Notes under the pieces: generated by a model | Seen by the model: only the letters and a program-made list of their open reading frames with translations | Database searches by the model: none | What the model was told of the DNA's origin: nothing | Position numbers and translations under genes: made by a program | Assembly (NCBI RefSeq): GCF_950023065.1 | Contig: NC_088681.1 | Span: 67,738,836-67,802,835 of the forward strand | Direction of reading: 5' to 3' | DNA from: Planococcus citri | Lineage: Eukaryota; Arthropoda; Insecta; Hemiptera; Pseudococcidae | Length of the DNA stretch: 64,000 nt | Shown: in pieces, positions 32,112 through 45,496 of the stretch | How positions within the stretch are numbered: the stretch's first letter is position 1 | How the letters are laid out: the number at the start of each line of letters is the position of its first letter

Positions 32112-32625
32112 GCGACGCGGTAGCGTTGCCACCCCGCCGCGCCCTCCCACGGTTTCAATGAAAATGTTTGCATTTTTGAAATATTTTACCAATGTGTAGA
32201 CGAATTATGTGAAAAAAATCACCCTCTCTCCCAATTTGTCAACGGAGGCGAAATTTTTTCAATATATTTCACTCATAAAATAAAATTATAGCACGAAAAA
32301 TGGCATTCTCGTCAATTCGTTGACAAATTGGGAGGAAAGGGGATTTTTTTCACATATTCGTCTACACATTGGTAAAATATTTCAAAAATGCAAAAATTTT
32401 CATTTTTTAGGTTTCTGATGGTACTTTTACAATAAAAATAAAACTTGTAATTTTTTTTCTCGAAAATGAAAAAAAATGCCAGTCCAATTTTTTGATACGT
32501 TATTCTACATGAAAAGGACTAGAACTGAGAATTTTTTCAGAATTTTTACTGGAGACATCGTGGTTATATTTAAATTATAAGTTTTTAAATCGATTTTTTT
32601 TAGGTTTTAGAAAGTGGCAACACTG
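32112..32625. mobile_element. Palindromic MITE with AGYGTTGCCAC ends
   Basis: AGCGTTGCCAC near 32,112 is inverse to GTGGCAACACT near 32,615. Inside are longer inverted segments: ATTTTACCAATGTGTAGACG (about 32,180) against its reverse complement (about 32,361), and CCCAATTTGTCAACG against its inverse. No ORF. Confidence 0.65.
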
Positions 32626-32719
32626 ATTATGACATCATTCGTCGATTACTCTCTTAAAGTACTACAATTTGAAAAAACATCTTGCGCAGTTCGCAAGGTT
32701 AACCGACTTTGCTACAAAA

Positions 32720-33130
32720 ATTTGCCAATTTACCAAAAATAACCCCAGCAATTTATAACATTTACCTCAGTAATTTACCAGACATTACCTCAAAATTGAC
32801 CAATTTACCAAAATTGACCAATTTACCAAAATTTACCAATTTACCAAAATTTACCAATTTACCAAAATTTACTAATTTACCAAAATTTACCAGTTTACTA
32901 AAATTTACCAATTTACCAACATTTACCAATTTACCAAAAATAACTCCAGCAATTTACCAACATTTACCTCAGTAATTTACCAGACATTATCCACTAATTT
33001 ACCAATTTTCCAATTTACCAAAAATTACACCAGCAATTTACCAACATTCACTTCAGTAATTTACCAGACATTTTCTCACTAATTTACCAATTTTTTACCG
33101 ATTTTTTTAATTACCCCAGTAATTTACTGC
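32720..33130. repeat. Minisatellite, CCAATTTACCAAAATTTA unit
   Basis: An ~18 bp unit (ACCAATTTACCAAAATTT) is repeated perfectly several times around 32,810-32,930, with longer, degenerate units (about 90-110 bp periods with CCAGCAATTTACCAACATTT) on each side. The 88-codon frame over it (TNLPKFTNLPKF) is a product of the repeat. Confidence 0.85.
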
Positions 33131-33505
33131 CAAAGGTTTTTATCTATATGTATGTAGACAGCTACATATTGCTTAATTTTAGTAATTTACGCAGTTACGA
33201 TGAATTTTTATCATTTTTTTGTCGTTTCTTACATGAAATTTTGAGGTGGTTTCATAATACTTTTCTGAGTTTTTATGTAATTTTATGTCATTTATTCTAA
33301 AGGTTGATTGAATACTTCCGGATTTCTTGTTCATCATTTTCAGTGTTTTTGTTGCCTATTTGGTAATTTTTGGTTGATTTTACATGTTTTTCGGTATTTT
33401 GAGCAATATTTTCCACTTCGCAACAAGAAAAATTGTTGATATTTTTATTTTTGACTCATCATCACCATAATGAATTAATGAAAGATTATTTGGTTGTCCA
33501 TTTTC

Positions 33506-36500
33506 CCAGTCATCTTAGCAAATTTTTAGTCGAACCTCAAAAAAATTGGGGGAAAGCTGAATTTCACATTATTTGTTCAGATTGGTCTCTAAAACAACGC
33601 ATCGAAAGTTGCACCCCGCGACCTGCCGGCTGAAACCCGCAAGAGGTCATTAACCTTTGCCGATACAGGTTTTTTCGGCTATATCGCCGAAATGAAGGAT
33701 CCGAGAGGAGAAATGTTCGAACAAAAATTATTCTACGCTAAATTTCCTAACAGCATGACCAGTTCAGCTTTTCCCAAAATGGCGATTTCACCCTTACTGA
33801 GGAGGGGGTAAAGTTGTCAATTTTATGAAAAATGTTTTAAAAAATGAAAATCGACAATTTGAAACGTGTACTCGATTCACAGTAAACTCGAAAATATTTT
33901 GACCAAAGTTGCACACCGTAGCTTGTCTGCTACCCCCCCCCCCCCCCACAGAGGTCATTAACCTTTATCAATCTACGTTTTTCGGTTATATCGCCGAGAT
34001 GAAGGGTCAGAGGGAAAAAAGTGATTCAACTAAAATTATTCTACGTCAAATTTCCTATAAGCATGAGCAGTTCGGTTAAAATATTTTATTTTTCGATTTT
34101 TGGTGAATTTTTAAAAATCAAATTTTGGCTAAAAATCAGAAAAAAAAACAAAATTTTATTAAACTGAGCTATAAAGCTGAAGTTTGGGACATACCCTATT
34201 TTCGACCTGCCAAATCCATTGGAAACGATTTGAACCCGTTTTGAACAGTTCTGGAGCCTCCAGCACATTTTTGAAACTTGAAATTTCCAGAAAATGTTAT
34301 CAAAAGCAGTTGGAAAGCTAAAATTTATTCAGTAAACTAGTAATTTCAATACGCTAGGCAGTCGAACCAGAGTTATTAACCTTAACCGTAACCGGAATTG
34401 GCCCAAAAATTTTCTGGGAAAAATTTTTTACCCAGTAACCTGCAATCAAAATCAAAAAAAAATTGAAACCTCCTTAACCCTTGACCTGTAACCTCGAAAA
34501 ATTCTGGTCAACTTCGGTTATCATTCAATCTATTCATTTTTTTCAATATTCTTTTAATAATTAGTATTCCATCTAATCAAATTTTATTAGTGTTAGCCTA
34601 TTATGTGGGATTTTTCAAGCAAAACCATTTGGGTCAATTCGTTTCTGTAGTCATAGAGAACATATTATTAGTTAAAAGTAGGTATCACCCTGTAAGAAAA
34701 TCTAATGGTTTTTATCATCATTATTTTCTTCTGGTCACATATCACCATTGACGAGTCATTGAAGGCGACTATTTGATAAAATGTTGTGAAAATTTCAAGT
34801 TTCAAAAATCCGTAGGACACTCTAAGAGTTTTCAAAAAGCCTCTGGAGGCTCCAAAATGACTCGAACGTACCTGCATTTGACATAATAACGTGTTGAAAT
34901 TGGAGTGCAGAGTGCGGAGGCTCCAAAACGACTCGAAAATTGAAATCCACCTGCAGTCGAAGTCTCCTAAAACTATTCGGATGGGACAAATCTATTTTTT
35001 TGGTGTTTTCAGATCTGATAAAATACCTACAATGGGGGAGACCAGATTGGATCCTTTCATTAGAACTGAACAGATCTGATCAAACCCTTGATCAGATTCG
35101 AACATTCCCTACCTGATCAGGCTGGACCACATTTTTTTTGATAATTTCAACGATTTTTATGCTAATTTTACGGTTTTTCTGTGATACTTGTAATTTTTGT
35201 GAAAATTTATTCAACTTGACTGATATGTATTTCGTCAGTTTTTTACAACTTACCACAATTTATCGGATATTTGGGAAACTGTGGAATATTTTCCTCGAAT
35301 TTCAGTATTTTTCGACCATTTCCACGACTTTTTAATAAAATATGCAACTTTTGCAAAATTTGATGATTTGTGCTGATTTTTTCATCCATTTTATGATAAT
35401 TTTCAAAAACATAAGAAGTCAGTTCGTCGCGTCGGTAAGAAACGATCGAAGATTTTCGAGAGAATATTTATAAGTAATTTAGCATTGAACAAAATTTCGA
35501 CTTTATTAAACTTACGCCACGTCGCGTTTCTTTGGTTTTCAATAATTATCCATAGATTAGTGATGTAATGATGGAGGCTCCAAAATCACTCGAACCAAAC
35601 CTGCAGTCGACTTGATAGCGCGTATTGAAATTAAAGTACACCGCAAATTTTGGATGTCCAACTCTGTTTGGTAAATTTTTATGGAAATTTCGAGCTTTGA
35701 AATATCTACTGAAGGCTCCAGTGATTTCCAAAAAGTCGCTGGAGGCTCCAAAACGACTTGAAATCTACTTGCAGTTTTGAAATTGATTTACAGAATGAAT
35801 TTTAGCTCTCCAACTGCTTTTGATGAAATTTTGTGGAAATTTCAAATTTTGAAAATCTACTGGAGGCTCCAAGAATTTTCAAAAAGTTGCTGGTGGCCAC
35901 AAAATGACTCGAACCCACCAGCAGTTGACTTAATAGCGTGTTTAAATTGGATTGCAGCGTAAATTTCCACTTTCCAACTTCAAATTGATGTGTGGGAATT
36001 TCAAGTTTCAAAAGTGCGCTGGAGGCTCCAGAACTGTTCAACACGGTTTCAAATCGTTTCCAATGGATTTATCAGGTCGAAAATAGGGTATGTCCCAAAC
36101 TTCAGCTTTATAGCAGAATTTAATAAAATTTTGTTTTTTTCTGATTTTTAGCCAAAATTTGATTTTTAAAAATTCACCAAAAATCGAAAAATAAAATATT
36201 TTAACCGAACTGCTCATGCTTATAGGAAATTTGACGTAGAATAATTTTAGTTGAATCACTTTTTTCCCTCTAACCCTTCATCTCGGCGATATAACCGAAA
36301 AGCGTAGATTGATAAAGGTTAATGACCTCGGGGGGGGGGTAGCAGACAAGTTACGGTGTGCAACTTTGGTCAAAATATTTTCGAGTTTACTGTGAATCGA
36401 GTACACGTTTCAAATTGTCGATTTTCATTTTTTAAAAACATTTTTCATAAAATTGACAACTATACCCCTTCCTCAGTAAGGGTGAAATCGCCATTTTGGG

Positions 36501-36772
36501 AAAAGCTGTACTGGTCATGCTGATAGGAAATTTAGCGTAGAATAATTTTTGTTCGAACATTTCTCCTTCCGGATCCTTCATTTTTCGGCGACGATATAGC
36601 CGAAAAAACCTGTATCGGCAAAGGTTAATGACCTCTTGCGGGGTTAGCCGGCAGGTCGCGGGGTGCAACTTTCGATGCGTTGTTTTAGAGGCCAATGTGG
36701 ACAAATAATGTGAAATTCAGCTTCCCCCCAATTTTTTTGATGTTCGACTGAAAATTTTGCTAAAATGACTGG
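33506..36772. mobile_element. 3.3 kb foldback element with ~830 bp arms
   Basis: CCAGTCATCTTAGC at 33,506 and its inverse ending at 36,772 begin arms that pair to about 34,360 and from about 35,930. The arms contain GGTCATTAACCTTTGCCGAT and CTGGAGCCTCCAG. The unique centre (34,360-35,930) also carries GGAGGCTCCA words. There is no transposase; the many short frames are mirror copies. Confidence 0.85.
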
Positions 36773-37349
36773 ACTATAGTACACGACCCAAGACTGTCAT
36801 AATTTCGTATAACTTACGATCAATACAAGACTGAATAAATACAAGTAGATATTGTATCTTATGTGTAGGTACATCCTGATTAGTTTCGCAGCATAATCAT
36901 TTGATTTCACTTTTTATCAAACATTATTACAATTTATCTGTCTGAAAAATTAGGAGAAATCGAGTTCCTCGAATTAATTACTCACTAGGTACCCTACACT
37001 CGTGATTTTCTAAAAGATTTCGTGATGAAATATTTTATCTTCGATCGTTTTAATAAAAAGATATCGTATAAGAGCATTTCACGTTTATCAAGCCAAGCTA
37101 CATAGATAAAAGTTTTAAATCAGCAAGTAAGAAAATTACAAATAGTCAGGATAGAATTCTTCAGATAATACAAAGCACTCACGTAGTAGGCTATTATTAG
37201 GTAAAGGTACCTACAAACAGAAAATACCCGTCCTTCTCCGTTTTAGGTAGAAAAATTAAACTAAATTTACGTCCTACTTTTGAACTTAATTTCGAGGTGG
37301 ATTGTATATAGGTATGCGGGCAGTTTCAATCCGAAAATAGCAGGGATTT

Positions 37350-37812
37350 CCAGCCAATCATCGATTGGCTTTTGGCTATCAGCTTTTAGCTTGATTTTCA
37401 TTAGCTTAAATAAAGCTGGCTATTGGCTGGCAAAATTTCATTGGCTGGCAATTGGCTGGCAATTGGCTGGCAATTGGCTGGCTTTTGGCTTACAAAAACA
37501 AAAATACATGTGACCCCTCAAAATACTCGTTATGATGCGTAGATGATTATTAAAAATGACAATTTCATTTTTGTGGCGTCAAGTGTATGACGTGAGTTGT
37601 GACTTGTGAGTGAAAAAACATGAAAAATATGAAAAAAAAAATTTTAAAAATTGAAAATTCGAAAATCACTTCAAGTTCATTAGCTTTTAGCTATTAGCTA
37701 TTGGCTGGCAATTTTTCATTAAGCTGCAGGCTTTTGGCTATTAGCTTAAATACCATTGGCTTGCATTAGCTATTGGCTTTTGGCTTTTAGCTATTGGCTG
37801 GCTGGAAATCAT
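37350..37812. repeat. TTGGCTGGCA / TTAGCTTTTGGC array
   Basis: Words such as ATTGGCTGGCA and CTTTTAGCTATTGGC are repeated in tandem, most regularly at 37,434-37,490. ATTTCCAGCCA at the left and TGGCTGGAAAT at the right are inverted, so the array may be the body of a small element. The rest of 36,773-38,478 is AT-rich with no supported exon. Confidence 0.7.
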
Positions 37813-38478
37813 TGGAAAATAGTAAAATTGAATCGCGAATTGCGAGTCCATTGAATCCTGAATCGAATCATACTCATATGAAAACTGATTCCCACGCAAG
37901 TAGGTGATAGGGATAAATTTCGTTTCAGAAACGATTAAAGCTGGGAGGTTTTGGAAAAAACAAAGAAATTGTTATCAGAAAAGAAAAAAAAAATATTAAA
38001 ATTGAAATTTTTACGAATGCTAGGGCATTTTTAAATTTGAGATCGAGTTTTTTCCCTCCCAAACACCTTCTGCTGTAGCAAAGTTAAACATTTTAAAAGT
38101 AATTTTAGTTTATTTCTTCAAAAATGAGAGCCAAGTTTTGAAATTTCGAATTAAAAAATGAAAAGAACGCTGACAAAACATCCATAGACGAAACTAAGGA
38201 GTATCAAACTTTTCACATTTCGCTCAATTTTTTATCTATTGTCTAAAAATGTCATTCTACAATACGAAATATATTTTTAGGAAGGACAAACGTACTTATT
38301 TCTTCTATCACTGATCAGATTTTGTCAGTAGTAAGCAGGAAAGAAACTTAAAGTCTAGCCGTAGGTAAAATTGTTTGCGAGAAAATTGCATATAAATTTC
38401 CGGAGATTTAGCCCGGTGATAGAAACATGTAAACATAAAAACAACGTACTCTTCCAGTTCCAGGCGATGATTAGGTAC

Positions 38479-39804
38479 CTGATGAAAATTCAAGGTTCAG
38501 GTTTACTGCGTCCTTCCTGATAACAACGGACATCTTCTGACCAAATTCATTAGTTTCTCGTGCCACTGCGAGGTTTAGCTGAAAAAAAAACATCGAAATA
38601 ATCAAATAAATGTAAACCTAATGTACAGTCAAACTGGGATTACGTTTTCCACTAAAGTATGTAGGTTTCACTTTATAGAGTTTGAATGAATTAGAATTCC
38701 AGTTATTTGTATGGAGGTTTTCGTTTTCTCAACACTTCCCTACCTAACCTAGGTATGTTAAAATAATCATGTAAGTGGAATTTTAGTTTGAGTAGCAGAA
38801 CTTCTGGAAGTGAAAAAGTAACATTTCAGTTCCAGAGGTCTGCTATGCTCAAAACTAGGGCTAGGATTTATATGCAAACGCATATCTGTTTTGGCTATAC
38901 TAGTTAGCGCATATCACTGTTTCTTTTGCGATTCATACATTTCTGAGACGAATGGTGAAATTTTTTAGCGCATATTTCCGCATATTTTAGGTATAAATGC
39001 ATATATTCGCATATTTTCGTCAAAAAATGCTCTTTTAGCGCATATTTATCGCATATTTTGAGTCGATAGCGCATATTTCGGAAAAAATCACAAAAATTGA
39101 TTCAAAAAACGCAAAATTTAGAAAAAAATGTAACTTTTCAAATTAAAAAAAAAACTTTTTAAAAATTGAAACCATGGTTTTATTTTTATTTGTGCTCAGA
39201 GACAACCGGAAATCGGTTTTGATTCACAATCTTGAACAGCATTTGACAATCGGATGTTATTCCAATGTATAATTCTTCCTTTTGTAAAAAGAAAATGCTA
39301 TTTTATGAAATAAATCTGAATGGGTGTATTTTTTCTGTTTATACACTGCAATTTCAGCTCCAGATTGAAAATACCTTTATTTTGATATGCAACATGCTGC
39401 ACTTTTATAGCGCATATATTCGCATATTTTGTCATTTTAGCGCATATATTCGCATATTTTCATCATTTTTAGCGCATTTTTAAGGCGCATATAATCGATT
39501 TTTTAGTGCATATAAATCCTAGCCCTACTCAAAACAAATGCCACTTATGCATAGATTCCGTTTCCATTTACAGAGGTTAATATATCAGAATAGGTTTAGA
39601 TAGTGAAGTGCTAAGGAAACGAATTTTATTTCTATTATAGATAGAAGTTTTTCACTTACATGAGTTCCATGTATTCAAGTTTAACTGTATATGTACGAGA
39701 AGCGGACTTGATTTGGATAGCCATACCGGATTCGTATATGCATTATTAGTAGGCCTATGTACCTTATGGGGATATTTTCCGCTGAATTTTGCAACTTTAA
39801 CCAT
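38479..39804 (-). CDS. First two coding exons of an unrecognised gene
   Basis: On the minus strand, an exon at 39,809-39,763 (acceptor GATTTCAG, donor AAG|GTACAT) has an ATG at 39,804 and reads MVKVAKFSGKYPHK. It joins in phase to an exon at 38,578-38,479 (acceptor TTTTTTTTCAG, donor CAG|GTACCT) reading LNLAVARETNEFGQKMSVVI and RKDAVNLNLEFSS. Phase agreement, long pyrimidine tracts and normal composition support a real gene. The N-terminus has no signal peptide. Further exons lie to the left and were not found; the large foldback element at 33.5-36.8 kb may sit in the next intron. A TA-flanked MITE fills the first coding intron. I do not recognise the family. Confidence 0.55.
38858..39525. 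mobile_element. 668 bp MITE, GGGCTAGGATTTATATGC ends
   Basis: GGGCTAGGATTTATATGC (38,858) and its reverse complement (39,508-39,525) are perfect ends, with TA on each side; joining the flanks gives CTCAAAAC-TA-CTCAAAAC. The body is full of GCATATATTCGCATATTTT words. No ORF. It sits in the intron of the minus-strand gene. Confidence 0.9.
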
Positions 39805-39920
39805 CCAATCTGAAATCAAAAGAAAAATACATACAAAGATTACCCAGACTGAAAATAAGTATAACTCCAGCCAAATAAGTATTAGGTACATTTCCTATAA
39901 ACTAAATAATATGTACTTAC

Positions 39921-40200
39921 CATTGTGAAAACGCTTTTATGGCAGCGAAACAGCAAATATTTTTAATTTTGCACATAATAATAATAACCTTATAGACAAA
40001 GTCGTATGTCAATAGCAGTTTCTCTTGAACGCATGCGAAGACTGGAAGACATTGGTCGCCATTTACAGTAATTTCATTCTACTGTGACTCTAGACACTGG
40101 ACCTGCCCTGCGGAGTAAGACAACCATCTGAAGCGGAAACTGTAAAGAAAGTTTTGTGTAGGGAAAATTTATCCCGCTGACGCTGGCAGCGCTGCAGTCT
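39921..40200 (-). promoter_or_regulatory. Candidate 5' exon and promoter, minus strand
   Basis: A perfect GTAAGT donor (minus, at 39,920) follows TTTTCACAATG. Upstream on the minus strand (40,020-40,200) base composition is more GC-rich than the surroundings, as near a transcription start. The next exon downstream is 39,809-39,763. No TATA box was seen. The exon is probably non-coding. Confidence 0.35.
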
Positions 40201-40787
40201 AAAAATTACAAATGGCAACTACGAACTTACAAAGAAAGAGTAAGAATAAATGTTGGCAGCTGGAATAATTTTTCTTACAACCACATCACGTTATCACTGT
40301 TTCACTGTGCATAAAAATTGTCGAGTAACTTCAATTTTAAGAGTGGATGAATTAAATTTTTTTCACATTTCATAATAGGTATAGCAATAAATTGGTAAAT
40401 CATTTAGAGATGAAAAATTACAGGAACTTTCATTTTTTGGAAACTTTCAGGAACTTTCGGAAACCTTCGGAAAGTTTCCGAAAATTTATTTTTATTCAAT
40501 GAATGAGGCACCCCATACCTGTTCTTAACAAATACCAGTTTTAAAATGCTATTGGTCAACTACAAACTGATGAATTTCCAATAATTCCGTTTTTTTTTTT
40601 CATTTATTCTCATTTCTGTAATAAAATGTTGTCATTTGGGTGGTGTTTTATGGATTAAAAAATGTGACCAAGTTCAAGAATTCAACGATTACTTCACAAA
40701 GAAAAAAAACTGCACCAGGAAAAATCCTAAAATAACATGAAGAAAAAAAATGCAGGGATGCGATCCGAAATTTTCAACTGTAATAAT

Positions 40788-42975
40788 CGGGCATATGACA
40801 ATAGAAATAATTTCACCCCCCGCCGATCCTCCGGGACAGCTTTTTTCTTAAAGGGGACATCCTAAGGAACATTTTAGAGCAAACTTTCCCAAAAAAAGTT
40901 GGCCTTACTTACAAAATGGCGGCCATTTTGATTGACAGGTCAGCCGAAATCGCAGATTTTGCGTTTCAACACGAAATTTTTCAAACCTTTCAAAGGTAGA
41001 TCGAACGATCATGCAAAAATTTATCACTTGTCAAAATTTCGAGTGCTAAAGTGCGTTTTTCGATTTTTGGTGAATTTTTGAAAATCCAATTTAGGCCAAA
41101 AATGAGGGAAAAATCAAAATTTTACCAAATTGACCATGGAAGCTGAAATTTGGGATATATCCTATTTTCGACATGCCAAATCGATTGGAAACGGTTTCAA
41201 CCCGTTTTGGGCAGTTCTGGAGCCTCCAGCAGATTTTTGAAAATCGAAATTCCCACAAAATTCCATCAAAATGGAGTTGGAAAGCTGGAATTTATTCTAA
41301 AAACTAATTTCAATACGGTACGAAGTACTGCAGGTGAATTTCAAGTCGTTTTGGAGCCTCCAGCGACTTCTTGAAAATTCCTGAAGCCTCCAGCCGATTT
41401 TTGAAACTTTAAATTTTCACAAAATTTCATCAAATGGATATGAAAAGCTGAAATTTACTCTACACACGAATTTCAACACCCTCTGAAGACGACTTCAGGT
41501 GGGTTTAAGTCATTTTAGAGCCTTATTCAGCGAATTTTTTGAAAATTACTGGAGCCTCCAGTAGATTTTTGATGCTTTAAATTTCCCCAAAATTTCATCA
41601 AACTGAGATGGAGAGTCGAAATTAATACTGCAAACTAATTTCAATACGCTACGAAGTCGCCTGCTGGTGAATTTCAAGTCGTTTTGGAGCCTCCAGCGAC
41701 TTTTTGAAAGGTTGTATGGCGTTTTTTTGGAAAATTGAAATTTCTCAATGTAGCTGGAAGCTTCAAAACCATTTGAAACCATCATGTAGTCTGCAAAGTA
41801 AATCTCAGCTTGCCAACTCCATTTGATAAATTAATGTTGCGGGAATTTCAAGTTTCAAAAATCCACTAGAGGCTCCAGTAATCTTCAAAAAAGTCGCTGG
41901 AGGCTTTAAAATGACTTGAACCCACCTGTAGTCGTCTTCAGAGGTTGTTAAAATTGAAGTGTAGAGTAAATTTCAGATTTCCATCTCCATTTTTTATGAA
42001 ATTTTGTGAAAATTTAACGTTTCGAAAATCTGCTGGAGGCTTCAGGAATTTTCAAGAAGTCGCTGGAGGCTCCAAAACGACTTGAAATTCACCTGCAGTA
42101 CTTCGTGGCGTATTGAAATTAGTTTGCAGAATTAATTTCGACTCTCCATCTCAGTTTGATGAAATTTTGGGGAAATTTCAAGTTTCAAAAATCTACTGGA
42201 GGCTCCAGTAATTTTCAAAAAAGTCGCTGGAGGCTCTAAAATGACTTGAACCCACCAGAAGTCGTCTTCAGAGGGTGTTAAAATTGGAGTGTAGAGTAAA
42301 TTTCAGCTTTCCATCTCCATTTGATGAAATTTCGTGAAAATTTAAAGTTTCAAAAATCTGCTGGAGGCTTCAGGAATTTTCAAGAAGTCGCTGGAGGCTC
42401 CAAAACGACTTGAAATTCACCTGCAGTACTTCGTAGCGTATTTAAATTAGTTTTTAGAATAAATTTCAGCTTTACAACTCCAATTTGATGGAATTTTGTG
42501 GGAATTTCGAGTTTCAAAAATCTGCTGGAGGCTCCAGAACTGCTTAAAACGGGTTGAAACCGTTTCCAATCGATTTGGCATGTCGAAAATAGGGTATATC
42601 CCAAATTTCAGCTTTCTTGGTCAATTTGGTAAAATTTTGATTTTTTCCCTCTTTTTTGGCCTAAATTGGATTTTCAAAAATTCACCAAAAATCGAAAAAC
42701 GCACTTTAGCACTTGAAATTTTGACAGGTGATGAATTTTTGCATGATCTTTCGATCTACCTTTGAAAGGTTTGAAAAATTTCGTGCAAGTGCTATGTTGA
42801 AACGCATAATCTGCGATTTCGGCTGACCTGTCAATCAAAATGGCCGCCATTTTGTAAGGCCAACTTTTTTTTGGGAAAGTTTGCTTTAAAATGTTCCTTA
42901 GGATGTCCCCTTTAAGAAAAAAGTTGTCCCGGAAGATCGGGGGGGGGGGCAATTACTCCTATTGTCATATGCCGG
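40788..42975. mobile_element. 2.2 kb near-perfect palindromic element
   Basis: GGCATATGACAATAG ends at 40,789 and 42,973 begin arms that pair almost to the centre (~41,870), leaving little unique sequence. Each arm has GATCCTCCGGGACA, CAAAATGGCGGCCATTTTG, and then multiple GGAGCCTCCAGC words. Relatives: 49,402-50,470 and 57,061-59,109. No transposase. The frames at 41,150, 41,546, 42,380 and 42,496 are arm mirror images. Confidence 0.9.
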
Positions 42976-45496
42976 ACTATAAAGCATCTGTAGCTACTAA
43001 TGATTTGAAATTTTTCGCCAAAGGGTAATTTTGAATTCATTCTGAAACCACGAAAAATGATGTTGGTAATAAAATTTTGTTTTCTCCTACCTTCGAACTA
43101 GTCTAGTTGAAATTTGAACATTCACATAGGTTCCTACTTCCATACCTACGTAGAACGGGTTCTCAAATTGGAAAGTTTCATGTATTTTTTCCAAACTCGT
43201 AGGTATTTATTAGCCAGTCAAATCCCTAACCCTCGTCTAACCCAATGTAGAAACAATTTTTTGAGTTTGAGAGTGAGTTTTTTCATTTATTTCAGTTTCT
43301 GTATTATCGCTTGATCTATTGACTGGAGAATTCGACTATAAAACGATCACGATAGTATAACAGAAAATTACCGAAAATTTATGAAATTCAAGATTTTAGT
43401 ACGGTAATGAAATGATTTTAGTTATAGAACTTATGGCTACATATATTGCTTGAAACATCATTCAAAGTTTATAAAGTAGGTAGATATCTCAACACAAGGA
43501 ATGTTCTCGAATTTATTTGAGTAAAATCTTGCTGAAGTCATTCAGCATACTTAGTAAATATGTCTGATGTTGGAAAAAAGAGCAAAGAAAATGGCCCTCG
43601 AACATTATTAAACGCAACATTTCGAATACTAGGTACCTAGGTGAAAAAATAACATCAAAATTAGCTATGGGAAAGAAATAGGCTGTGGTATTCGACGACG
43701 TAGGTAATTCGAACTTGAAATCTTTTACATCAACATGATCATTACGATTAATTTTTAGGTTCAAGCTTTCCATTACCTACAAGCAAAAAAAAACACACAC
43801 ACATTTACAATTATTCTTATCTCAAGCACTAATCAATCGTCGAAAAACTCGAATAAAACCGCCTCATTATAGCAAACACAAATTTGTATTTTTAGTTAAT
43901 CAACACACAAAATTTAAAATATAAAATTTCTTAATGACCATAATTTAGAATTATAGCAATCAAACGGTAAAGTGAGCACAAATAGATCACACACATCTAA
44001 GAAGGCACATAATTTTGTACACGCGTATAAAACAAGCATCATTCAAAGAGTTTTAAAACATATAAAATTTTCTTCGCGTATATAAGTAGATTCAGATGAG
44101 ATTTGAGAAAAAAAATTTCGAAATGATGCTGAAGATATACAAAGTTTTTTTTTTATGATAAACAAATCATCGTTGGAAAAAAACAACACATTGACTAAAG
44201 GCGATACACATCAATACGTAAATTAGTATCTAGAAAAGTAATCACAGCGAGAACATTTAAAGGGCAACTAAAATTAATTTTGTACAAAACGCTTTTAAAA
44301 TAAAAACATCCTAATGTACAGAAATACGATAAAATTATTCGAGTATGATTCAAATTTACCTCATCAGGTCTGAGATAGATAATCTATATAACAGATCCAA
44401 ACGAATCAACTACAATTTGATAAGTGTAGGTAAATTTAAATCAGTATACATTTGATGTACTAAATACTCGTTTGAAAAAATATTACTATATTATCAACAA
44501 TGACTATAGAAAATCTACACACATGCGTTAGAATTATTAATTACATCGATGAGGGAAAAATCTCCGCTACTGATCACACAATCTCTCTTTCTCTAAACAT
44601 CTCACTATACTTCTTTTGTACTTTCGTTCAACATATATGTATAAAAAGGGAACTAATTTGACATACAGTTTTGGGGATTTTATTTATACGTTCGTCGTAT
44701 AAATACGAGTAACATACGTCTTAATAAATTAAATTTACGATCGACACACACGAAAAAAAAAAACAACAAAATAATTGTCCAATTGAAAAATTACTGTATA
44801 ACCTTCATTGTGTACCACAACCAGTCATATTTAACGCTATTATCTTCAATACAGTTTTAAGTATTTAACAGATTTCTTTCTAATTGTAATTTGACATCCA
44901 TTACAAATACTTTATAGTGAGAAGATAACTACAATTTTCAGTGGGAAAAAGAAACACAAAAAGGAAATTGGATTGGATAAATTGAATACTGAATTTTGCT
45001 TTTCATTACTCAACATTAATTTTTTCACTTAAAACCTACCTACCTAAGTCTAACAGACCTACTTTTAATTTCAAAAACTCGTTTCACGAAACAAAATAGG
45101 TAACTTGCTTTAACAAATCGGTAACCATTACGAATACCTACGTACTCGTTTAATTTTGGGCAATGAATAAGGTTTTTTTTTCGAGCCTATGCTTATTCTA
45201 AAACCGCAAAAGAAATTTCTACGGATTCGACATCAATTGCCACCGAAATACACAGAATTATGTAAAAAAAAAAAAGAACCACTCACAAGCATCAACTATG
45301 GTTTTGATCTTGAAAGTACTCGTAAATTTGAATAGAAAATTTCAAAGGCTTCGTTCGAGTAAACGAAGCAAATAGATATGTAAGGAATTGAAAATTTATT
45401 TCAAAAGATATTGAGATCGAAAATTTCAAAGGTAAAGTTACCATATCCACATCAAGATATGTGCGTTTGTTAGATCCATTCTGATATTTAATTAAG
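42976..45496. other. Interval 3' of the Corin-like gene
   Basis: AT-rich, with many short ORFs but no exon with good splice signals. The right part presumably contains the 3' UTR of the minus-strand protease gene. Confidence 0.4.

Noticed and set aside
32709..32975. 88-codon Leu/Pro/Lys/Thr-rich repeat protein
   Set aside because: It is a translation of the 18 bp minisatellite, open because the unit length is a multiple of three.
33506..36772. CRISPR-like or satellite array
   Set aside because: Repeats are two inverted arms with imperfect internal words, not evenly spaced direct repeats with spacers; the genome is eukaryotic.
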